Positions 54,288 to 64,000 of a stretch of 64,000 nucleotides of DNA are shown piece after piece. Position numbers and translations under genes: made by a program. Every line of letters begins with the position of its first letter. The first letter of the stretch is position 1. Location of the stretch: assembly GCA_035772405.1 (NCBI GenBank), contig JAYKKM010000223.1, positions 266,597 to 330,596 on the forward strand, in the 5' to 3' direction. The stretch is from Chrysogorgia sp. JL179-B06. Taxonomy: Eukaryota; Cnidaria; Anthozoa; Scleralcyonacea; Chrysogorgiidae. The notes beneath the pieces are model-generated. The model was not told the origin of the DNA. It was given only the letters and a program-made list of their open reading frames with translations, and searched no databases.

Positions 54288-55790
54288 ACAGTACACCATA
54301 ATCGTAATCGCAGTATAAAGATAAGAGCCCAGCTCAATATTATTACTTATTGGATTTCTCTGAGCCCAATATTACAAAATATTTAAGTCGAGAATTCAAT
54401 ATTGGGCGAGACCTCGAGCCTAATATTGCAAGTCGAGACTTAAATATTTTGTATTATTATTCATTGTACTATATTCTCGTATTCTCATTGGTTGAGAGCC
54501 TACATATAATTATTCGTATTTCGGCGCAGACAAAATAAATCTCGTATTTGTCATCTGGAAAATTTGGACATGACAAATAAATGTCGTATTTGTCATGTCC
54601 ATACGGTGCCCGCGTATTTTTTCAGCGGTATCTCGCATGAATTGCAAAAGTGCGGGAAATTTTGTAAAAACTATTTTGTTTTGAGTGTTGACAATGGCTT
54701 CTGCTCGTTTCGCTTACGAGAATATAGTACAATGAATAATAAAATAATTATTGAATTCGGCTTACGCAGGATATCAGAATTATTCAGACCTCGGTCAAGC
54801 GTTATCTGCCTCAGCTTCGCTTCGGCAGATAACGCTGACCTCGGTCTGAATAATTCTGATATCCTGCTCAGCCTCATCCAATAATTCTTTAATATTGGGC
54901 GAAGATGAATCCAATAGGTGTTTTATTATATCGAACAAAATATCTTAACACAAAGATGTTCAATTCTTCGCACGTAAACAGACAGTCAAGACTGTTCTTA
55001 TGTTCTTCGCTTATGTTCTTCACTTACGTTCAAAACTGCTCCGTTTTTGTTTCTGTTTTTTTATTTTTAACCGTTGTATTAATTATTTTTCATTTTTGCT
55101 TGGTTGTAAAGTTAATAAACAAATAAACAATAATAAACAGTCAAAAGACTCAAAAGGTTGCTGGTCGTCAAAAAGAATAACAAAAAAAACTCGGAAAAAC
55201 ACATCACGTTCCGCGAGAAGTACTTCAAACCAATGAAATTTCGATTTAGATAAAAGGCAGCGAGTGACGTTTTGCTTTGCACGTGAACAGCCCGTGTAAA
55301 CAGTCCAAAGGTTACTGCCCAATATGTAGCTGCCCTACATCGTAAAATATTGGACTGCCACGTGATGCTAATAGAGACAATTGATTGGTGGATTCTGTGT
55401 GAGTGTATAATAAACGTAAATATAATATATGCCATAAATAATTTATGGAAAACAAGACAAGTTTTATAGAACATATTTACTAACACTTTCGATCTTACAA
55501 CATCTTCAGAGTAAACAATTACAGGTGTGAAAACAATCTATATATACGTCTATATGTATTTCTCCTATGTAAATATATATAGATAGTATCATGTAATTAT
55601 ATATAGATACTGTAGTTTTCTCACCTGTAATTGTTACTCTGAAGATGTTGTAAGTTTGCAACGAAACGTTCTTAAATATGTTCTTAATCTAATACGACAT
55701 GTTTCCATATACATTTATGTATATTCAAATACATTTATGTATATTGAGCTGGGCTCTTATATTTATACTGCGAGTACACCATTATATATA
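54288..55790. repeat. composite inverted-repeat region
   Basis: TATAA(A/T)(A/T)TAAGAGCCCAGCTCAAT-type ends are inverted at 54288-54339 and 55742-55790. Inside lie a near-perfect foldback at 54767-54867 (CAGGATATCAGAATTATTCA and complement), a TACTATATTCTCGTA / TACGAGAATATAGTA pair (54467, 54714) and another inverted pair at 55484-55535 and 55612-55668 (TTACAACATCTTCAGAGTAA), the latter ending GCAACGAAACGTTC. Probably several nested non-autonomous elements. Confidence 0.55.
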
Positions 55791-56554
55791 TTCGAATTTT
55801 TAGCCTGTTTTCTTTCAGCGTGCGCGAATTTCTATAATCACCTGTGTATTTATTCTAAATGCTGATGGTAACGAGTCAATTTCATACGTGCTGTTACCTG
55901 CATGGTATCCTAGAAAGGACCCTAACAAAGTAATACAGGGCACTTATTCGGGGCAGAATAGCAAGAAAAGTAAAGACTAGAAAAATATAAAATTAGGTTT
56001 AATGTATAGCTAATAGATATATCCAACATGCAAACCTCAAAAAATTATAAATTTATCTCAAAAATTTAATTTGTTGGTAACAATGCCAAAATTCGGATAA
56101 ACACAGTCGAGAAAAAGGAATTTTCTAAAATATTTATTTACCATGTATTCAATTTTTGAGGTTTCAGTTTGAGATCAATTTACAATGATCAAATTCTGAA
56201 AATTTGATGTCTATACGACTAATATTGAATGTAGCATAGCGTCCCATGACTAGTAAAATAACGGTTTGATAAATTCGAGTTTAAAGTTTTAAAATAACTT
56301 CGTATTGTCTATTATATTCCGCGCTCTATTGTTTTCATTGTTTTCCATTGTTTCGCCTCATTATCTGAAAACCACTCTTTATTTATATTTATCCCCTTTT
56401 CACTGCACGAATACAACATTTAACATCAGGAAACGAAAAAGTAATGATTAATAATGTTAATTTGGTAGTTTTGAAAATTCGATTTTTTGGATAAAATTTG
56501 TACAAGACCACCTTAATTTAAAAGTTTTGAAATAGCCAACCAACGCACCTGTAC
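55791..56554. other. unassigned AT-rich DNA
   Basis: No gene or clear repeat seen. Confidence 0.3.
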
Positions 56555-56666
56555 CTCCGAGACGAGTGGCTTTACTTTCATCATCGCTATTTTTATCAGA
56601 TGGAATGTTCCAAGGCTGACCATTCATACTGCCCGGAGTACTGGGGCGACTGGCTTCTACTTCGGT
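56555..56666 (-). CDS. probable host exon (112 bp), unknown protein
   Basis: On the minus strand, acceptor ATGTTTTCAG and donor GTACAG bound an open frame encoding an acidic, Ser/Pro-rich segment (EVEASRPSTPGSMNG, DKNSDDESKATRLG). Incoming phase 0 matches the outgoing phase of the candidate exon at 56768. No family recognised. Confidence 0.45.
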
Positions 56667-56767
56667 CTGAAAACATAAGGGTTGTATTAAATTGTGTGGT
56701 ACGTAAATGTTGAACACATGCTCTTTCAATTTTCACTTTCAAAGCTATTTTTATTTGATTCAGCTAC

Positions 56768-56820
56768 CTCATTTTTAGCCCATACGAATAAATCGTTATC
56801 CATCCACACATCTCCATCCT
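56768..56820 (-). CDS. probable host exon preceding 56555-56666
   Basis: Minus-strand frame with VWMDNDLFVWAKNE ending at a GTAGCT donor in phase 0, compatible with the next exon. The acceptor is not convincing: the sequence upstream runs into a poly-C/G tract. Confidence 0.35.
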
Positions 56821-56846
56821 TTCTACTTTAGTCTTATTTGTACTTA

Positions 56847-56887
56847 CCCCCCCCCCCCCCCCCTCCCCCCCCCCCCCCCCCCCCCCC
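56847..56887. repeat. poly-C tract next to the 12-bp satellite
   Basis: 41 bp of C with one T. Confidence 0.95.
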
Positions 56888-56970
56888 TGCTCTTTGTGCA
56901 GATAAATTCACAAACCCTTTCAAGTCCGCATTTTTACCTCTATCTGCATCGCTATTTCCATCACAATCAC

Positions 56971-59900
56971 GCGAAATCTGACGCGAAATCTGGTGCGAAA
57001 TCTGGTGCGCAATCTGGTGCGAAATCTGGGGCGAAATTTGGGACGAAATTTGGGACGAAATCTGGTGCGAAATCTGGTGCGAAATCTGGTCTGAAATCTG
57101 GTCTGAAATCTGGTGCGAAATCTGATGCGAAATCTGATGCGAAATCTGATGCGAAATCTGGTGCGAAATCTGGTGCGAAATCTGATGCGAAATCTGATGC
57201 GAAATATGATGCGAAATATGATGCGAAATCTGATGCGAAATCTGATGCGAAATCTGATGCGAAATCTGGTGCGAAATCTGGTGCGAAATCTGGTGCGAAA
57301 TCTGATGCGAAATCTGATGCGAAATCTGGTGCGAAATCTGGTGCGAAATCTGGTGCGAAATCTGGTGCGAAATCTGGTGCGAAATCTGGTGCGAAATCTG
57401 ATGCGAAATCTGATGCGAAATCTGGTGCGAAATCTGATGCGAAATCTGATGCGAAATCTGATGCGAAATCTGATGCGAAATCTGATGCGAAATCTGATGC
57501 GAAATCTGATGCGAAATCTGATGCGAAATCTGATGCGAAATCTGATGCGAAATCTGATGCGAAATCTGATGCGAAATCTGGTGCGAAATCTGGTGCGAAA
57601 TCTGGTGCGAAATTTGGTGCGAAATCTGGTGCGAAATCTGGTGCGAAATCTGGTGCGAAATCTGATGCGAAATCTGATGCGAAATCTGATGCGAAATTTG
57701 ATGCGAAATTTGGTGCGAAATTTGATGCGAAATCTGGTGCGAAATCCGGTGCGAAATCCGGTGCGAAATCTGATGCGAAATCTGATGCGAAATCTGATGC
57801 GAAATTTGATGCGAAATCTGGTGCGAAATCTGGTGCGAAATCTGATGCGAAATCTGATGCGAAATCTGATGCGAAATCTGATGCGAAATCTGATGCGAAA
57901 TCTGATGCGAAATTTGGTGCGAAATCTGATGCGAAATCTGATGCGAAATCTGGTGCGAAATCTGGTGCGAAATTTGGTGCAAAATCTGGTGCGAAATCTG
58001 GTGCGAAATTTGGTGCGAAATCTGGTGCGAAATCTGGTGCGAAATCTGATGCGAAATTTGATGCGAAATTTGGTGCGAAATCTGGTGCGAAATCTGATGC
58101 GAAATCTGATGCGAAATATGGTGCGAAATCTGATGCGAAATGTGATGCGAAATCTAATGCGAAATCTGGTGCGAAATCTGGTGCGAAATCTGATGCGAAA
58201 TCTGGTGCGAAATCTGATGCGAAATCTGGTGCGAAATCTGGTGCGAAATCTGCTGCGAAATCTGGTGCGAAATCTGGTGTGAAATCTGGTGCGAAATCTG
58301 GTGCGAAATATGATGCGAAATTTGGTGCGAAATCTGATGCGAAATCTGGTGCGAAATCTGGTTCGAAATCTGGTGCGAAATCTGGTGCGAAATCTGATGC
58401 GAAATCTGATGCGAAATCTGGTGCGAAATCTGGTGCGAAATCTGATGCGAAATCTGATGCGAAATATGGTGCGAAATCTGGTGCGAAATCTGGTGCGAAA
58501 TCTGATGCGAAATATGGTGCGAAATCTGGTGCGAAATCTGGTGCGAAATATGGTGCGAAATATGGTGCGAAATATGATGCGAAATATGATGCGAAATATG
58601 ATGCGAAATTTGGTGCGAAATCTGATGCGAAATCTGGTGCGAAATCTGATGCGAAATCTGATGCGAAATCTGATGCGAAATCTGATGCGAAATCTGATGC
58701 GAAATCTGGTGTGAAATCTGGTGCGAAATCTGGTGCGAAATCTGGTGCGAAATCTGGTGCGAAATCTGATGCGAAATCTGATGCGAAATCTGGTGCGAAA
58801 TCTGGTGCGAAATCTGATGCGAAATCTGATGCGAAATCTGATGCGAAATCTGGTGCGAAATCTGATGCGAAATCTGATGCGAAATCTGATGCGAAATCTG
58901 GTGCGAAATCTGGTACGAAATCTGGTACGAAATCTGGTGCGAAATATGATGCGAAATCTGATGCGAAATTTGGTGCGAAATCTGATGCGAAATCTGGTGC
59001 GAAATTTGATGCGAAATCTGGTGCGAAATCTGGTGCGAAATCTGGTGCGAAATCTGATGCGAAATATGGTGCGAAATCTGGTGCGAAATCTGGTGCGAAA
59101 TCTGATGCGAAATATGGTGCGAAATCTGGTGCGAAATCTGGTGCGAAATATGGTGCGAAATATGGTGCGAAATATGATGCGAAATATGATGCGAAATATG
59201 ATGCGAAATTTGGTGCGAAATCTGATGCGAAATCTGGTGCGAAATCTGATGCGAAATCTGATGCGAAATCTGATGCGAAATCTGATGCGAAATCTGATGC
59301 GAAATCTGGTGCGAAATCTGGTGCGAAATCTGGTGCGAAATCTGGTGCGAAATCTGATGCGAAATCTGATGCGAAATCTGGTGCGAAATCTGGTGCGAAA
59401 TCTGATGCGAAATCTGATGCGAAATCTGATGCGAAATCTGGTGCGAAATCTGATGCGAAATCTGATGCGAAATCTGATGCGAAATCTGGTGCGAAATCTG
59501 GTACGAAATCTGGTACGAAATCTGGTGCGAAATATGATGCGAAATCTGATGCGAAATTTGGTGCGAAATCTGATGCGAAATCTGGTGCGAAATTTGATGC
59601 GAAATCTGGTGCGAAATCTGGTGCGAAATCTGGTGCGAAATATGATGCGAAATATGATGCGAAATATGATGCGAAATCTGGTGCGAAATTTGATGCGAAA
59701 TCTGGTGCGAAATCTGGTGCGAAATCTGATGCGAAATCTGATGCGAAATCTGGTGCGAAATCTGATGCGAAATCTGATGCGAAATCTGATGCGAAATCTG
59801 GTGCGAAATCTGGTACGAAATCTGGTACGAAATCTGGTGCGAAATATGATGCGAAATCTGATGCGAAATTTGGTGCGAAATCTGATGCGAAATCTGGTGC

Positions 59901-62900
59901 GAAATTTGATGCGAAATCTGGTGCGAAATCTGGTGCGAAATCTGGTGCGAAATATGATGCGAAATATGATGCGAAATATGATGCGAAATCTGATGCGAAA
60001 TCTGATGCGAAATCTGGTGCGAAATCTGGTGCGAAATCTGGTACGAAATCTGATGCGAAATCTGATGCGAAATCTGATGCGAAATTTGGTGCGAAATTTG
60101 GTGCGAAATCTGGTGCGAAATCTGGTGCGAAATCTGATGCGAAATCTGATGCGAAATCTGATGCGAAATATGATGCGAAATCTGATGCGAAATCTGATGC
60201 GAAATCTGATGCGAAATCTGGTGCGAAATCTGATGCGAAATCTGGTGCGAAATCTGGTGCGAAATCTGATGCGAAATCTGGTGGCGAAATCTGGTGCGAA
60301 AATCTGGTGCGAAAATCTGGTGCGAAATCTGTGTGCGAAATCTGGTGCGAAATCTGGTGCGAAAATCTGGTGCGAAATCTGGTGCGAAATCTGTATGCGA
60401 AATCTGGTGCGAAATCTGGTGCGAAATCTGGTGCGAAATCTGGTGCGAAATCTGGTGCGAAATCTGGTGCGAAATCTGATGCGAAATCTGGTGCGAAATC
60501 TGATGCGAAATCTGATGCGAAATTTGGTGCGAAATCTGGTGCGAAATCTGGTGCGAAATCTGATGCGAAATCTGATGCGAAATATGATGCGAAATATGAT
60601 GCGAAATCTGATGCGAAATCTGGTGCGAAATCTGGTGCGAAATCTGATGCGAAATCTGGTGCGAAATCTGGTGCGAAATCTGATGCGAAATCTGGTGCGA
60701 AATCTGATGCGAAATCTGATGCGAAATTTGGTGCGAAATTTGGTGCGAAATCTGATGCGAAATCTGATGCGAAATATGATGCGAAATATGATGCGAAATA
60801 TGGTGCGAAATATGGTGCGAAATCTGGTGCGAAATATGATGCGAAATATGATGCGAAATTTGGTGCGAAATCTGATGCGAAATCTGGTGCGAAATATGGT
60901 GCGAAATCTGGTGCGAAATCTGATGCGAAATCTGATGCGAAATCTGGTGCGAAATCTGATGCGAAATCTGATGCGAAATCTGATGCGAAATCTGGTGCGA
61001 AATCTGGTACGAAATCTGGTACGAAATCTGGTGCGAAATATGATGCGAAATCTGATGCGAAATTTGGTGCGAAATCTGATGCGAAATCTGGTGCGAAAAT
61101 TTGATTGCGAAATCTGGTGCGAAATCTGGTGCGAAATCTGGTGCGAAATATTGATGCGAAATATGATGCGAAATATGATGCGAAATCTGATGCGAAATAT
61201 GATGCGAAATCTGGTGCGAAATCTGGTGCGAAATCTGGTACGAAATCTGATGCGAAATCTGATGCGAAATCTGATGCGAAATTTGGTGCGAAATTTGGTG
61301 CGAAATATGGTGCGAAATCTGGTGCGAAGTCTGGTGTGAAATCTGGTGCGAAATCTGGTGCGAAATCTGATGGGAAATCTGGTGCGAAATCTGGTGCGAA
61401 ATCTGGTACGAAATCTGGTACGAAATCTGGTACGAAATCTGGTGCGAAATCTGATGCGAAATCTGATGCGAAATCTGATGCGAAATCTGGTGCGAAATCT
61501 GCTGCGAAATCTGCTGCGAAATCTGGTGAGAAATCTGGTGCGAAATCTGGTGTGAAATATGGTGCGAAATCTGGTACGAAATCTGGTACGAAATCTGGTG
61601 CGAAATCTTATGCGAAATCTGATGCGAAATCTGATGCGAAATTTGGTGTGAAATTTGGTGGGAAATCTGGTGCGAAATCTGGTGCGAAATCTGGTGCGAA
61701 ATCTGGTGTGAAATATGGTGTCTGGTGCGAAATCTGGTGCGAAATCTGATGCGAAATCTGATGCGAAATCTGGTGCGAAGTTTGGTGCAAAATTTGGTGC
61801 GAAATTTGATGCGAAATTTGGTGCGAAATCTGGTAGCGAAATCTGATGCGAAATCTGATGCGAAATTTGGTGCGAAATCTGATGCGAAATCTGGTGCGAA
61901 ATCTGGTGCGAAATCTGGTGCGAAATTTGGTGCGAAATTTGGGACGAAATTTGGTGCGAAATCTCGTCTGAAATCTGGTCTGAAATCTGGTGCGAAATCT
62001 GATGCGAAATTTGGGACGAAATCTGATGCGAAATATGATGCGAAATATGATGCGAAATCTGATGCGAAATCTGATGCGAAATCTGGTGCGAAATCTGGTG
62101 CGAAATCTGATGCGAAATCTGATGCGAAATCTGGTGCGAAATCTGATGCGAAATCTGGTGCGAAATCTGGTGCGAAATCTGATGCGAAATCTGGTGCGAA
62201 ATCTGATGCGAAATCTGATGCGAAATTTGGTGCGAAATTTGGTGCGAAATCTGGTGCGAAATCTGATGCGAAATCTGATGCGAAATATGATGCGAAATAT
62301 GATGCGAAATATGGTGCGAAATATGGTGCGAAATCTGGTGCGAAATCTGGTGCGAAATATGATGCGAAATATGATGCGAAATTTGGTGCGAAATCTGATG
62401 CGAAATCTGGTGCGAAATATGGTGCGAAATATGGTGCGAAATCTGATGCGAAATCTGATGCGAAATCTGATGCGAAATCTGGTGCGAAATCTGGTGCGAA
62501 ATCTGATGCGAAATCTGATGCGAAATCTGGTGCGAAATCTGGTGCGAAATCTGGTACGAAATCTGGTGCGAAATCTGATGCGAAATCTGATGCGAAATTT
62601 GGTGCGAAATCTGGTGCGAAATCTGATGCGAAATATGATGCGAAATATGATGCGAAATCTGATGCGAAATCTGGTGCGAAATCTGGTGCGAAATCTGGTG
62701 CGAAATCTGGTGCGAAATCTGGTGCGAAATCTGATGCGAAATCTGGTGCGAAATCTGATGCGAAATCTGATGCGAAATTTGGTGCGAAATTTGGTGCGAA
62801 ATTTGGTGCGAAATCTGATGCGAAATCTGATGCGAAATTTGGTGCGAAATTTGGTGCGAAATCTGGTGCGAAATCTGATGCGAAATCTGATGCGAAATAT

Positions 62901-64000
62901 GATGCGAAATATGATGCGAAATATGGTGCGAAATATGGTGCGAAATCTGGTGCGAAATCTGGTGCGAAATATGATGCGAAATATGATGCGAAATTTGGTG
63001 CGAAATCTGATGCGAAATCTGGTGCGAAATATGGTGCGAAATATGGTGCGAAATCTGATGCGAAATCTGATGCGAAATCTGATGCGAAATCTGGTGCGAA
63101 ATCTGGTGCGAAATCTGATGCGAAATCTGATGCGAAATCTGGTGCGAAATCTGGTGCGAAATCTGGTACGAAATCTGGTGCGAAATCTGATGCGAAATCT
63201 GATGCGAAATTTGGTGCGAAATCTGGTGCGAAATCTGATGCGAAATATGATGCGAAATATGATGCGAAATCTGATGCGAAATCTGGTGCGAAATCTGGTG
63301 CGAAATCTGGTGCGAAATCTGGTGCGAAATCTGATGCGAAATCTGGTGCGAAATCTGATGCGAAATCTGATGCGAAATTTGGTGCGAAATCTGATGCGAA
63401 ATCTGATGCGAAATCTGATGCGAAATCTGGTGCGAAATCTGATGCGAAATCTGATGCGAAATCTGATGCGAAATCTGGTGCGAAATCTGGTACGAAATCT
63501 GGTACGAAATCTGGTGCGAAATATGATGCGAAATCTGATGCGAAATTTGGTGCGAAATCTGATGCGAAATCTGGTGCGAAATTTGATGCGAAATCTGGTG
63601 CGAAATCTGGTGCGAAATCTGGTGCGAAATATGATGCGAAATATGATGCGAAATATGATGCGAAATCTGATGCGAAATATGATGCGAAATCTGGTGCGAA
63701 ATCTGGTGCGAAATCTGGTACGAAATCTGATGCGAAATCTGATGCGAAATCTGATGCGAAATTTGGTGCGAAATTTGGTGCGAAATCTGGTGCGAAGTCT
63801 GGTGCGAAGTCTGGTGTGAAATCTGGTGCGAAATCTGGTGCGAAATCTGATGGGAAATCTGGTGCGAAATCTGGTACGAAATCTGGTACGAAATCTGGTA
63901 CGAAATCTGGTGCGAAATCTGATGCGAAATCTGATGCGAAATCTGATGCGAAATCTGGTGCGAAATCTGGTGCGAAATCTGCTGCGAAATCTGCTGCGAA
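56971..64000. repeat. 12-bp satellite array, at least 7.0 kb, continues past the window
   Basis: Unit GCGAAATCTGGT. Almost all variation is at two positions: GGT/GAT, and TCT/TTT/TAT. Order of variants repeats with a ~600 bp period: 58441-59040 and 59041-59640 are nearly identical, and 62221-62820 resembles 62833-63432. A phase-shifting indel cluster lies at 60277-60400, with others near 61100, 61150, 61720 and 61835. Long open frames on both strands (up to 1402 codons, plus) follow from the 12-bp period. Confidence 0.95.

Noticed and set aside
56896..61104. 1402-codon open frame of Ala-Lys-Ser-Gly/Asp repeats
   Set aside because: It follows from a 12-bp stop-free satellite; the opposite strand and other frames are equally open and the two variable sites change residues freely.
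45316..64000. CRISPR-like array
   Set aside because: Repeats are contiguous without spacers and the sequence is eukaryotic.

Overview
The window is eukaryotic DNA, most likely from a marine invertebrate and perhaps a cnidarian. It holds a spliced host tyrosinase-type exon, LINE remnants, many short inverted-repeat elements, (TA)n tracts and kilobase satellite arrays. I see no bacterial features. The phylum is an inference from repeat style and gene families.

1-3042: an exon of a tyrosinase-family gene on the minus strand, two non-autonomous DNA elements, and the 3' end of a LINE.

3043-27497: a Polinton/Maverick (adintovirus-like) element. It has ~300 bp terminal inverted repeats (TIRs), starts AG, ends CT, and is flanked by the 6-bp target duplication ctctta (3037-3042, 27498-27503). 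It carries protein-primed DNA polymerase B, retroviral-type integrase with chromodomain, minor capsid protein, a basic maturation or core protein, double-jelly-roll major capsid protein, adenain-like protease, packaging ATPase and a second small core-like protein. Accessory genes follow: a Bcl-2-like protein, an LRR-type membrane glycoprotein, a small bZIP-like protein with an acidic tail whose gene ends in a histone-type stem-loop, a possible DEDD nuclease and a GRF zinc-finger protein. Most genes carry one to three frameshifts, often in homopolymers. This is either real decay or uncorrected long-read error.

19394-26544: a second DNA transposon nested in the Polinton. It lies in codon 8 of the GRF gene, with target duplication aaaacc and TIRs starting TACGGTGGCCC. 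It carries an integrase-core transposase and an intron-containing zinc-ribbon/HECT-type gene, with inverted 20-bp repeat arrays near both ends. Without it the Polinton is about 17.3 kb, a normal size.

27498-45300: repeat-rich DNA. It holds foldback elements, a LINE reverse-transcriptase remnant beside an uninterrupted copy of the Polinton target site, microsatellites, a second LINE fragment, and inverted copies of a ~1.2 kb repeat family. A well-formed hammerhead ribozyme motif lies at 40434-40479.

45316-53506 is a 21-bp satellite array lying within a copy of that repeat family. 53509-56846 holds further palindromic elements and two probable host exons. 56971-64000 is a 12-bp satellite with ~600 bp higher-order structure that runs off the window end.

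In the Polinton, the polymerase, capsid and protease genes read rightward, and the ATPase, core and Bcl-2-like genes read leftward and converge on them. One palindrome set (GTAACGTTAC plus CRE-type TGACGTCA) occurs in both TIRs and again in the divergent promoter at 19010-19215, which suggests shared transcriptional control.
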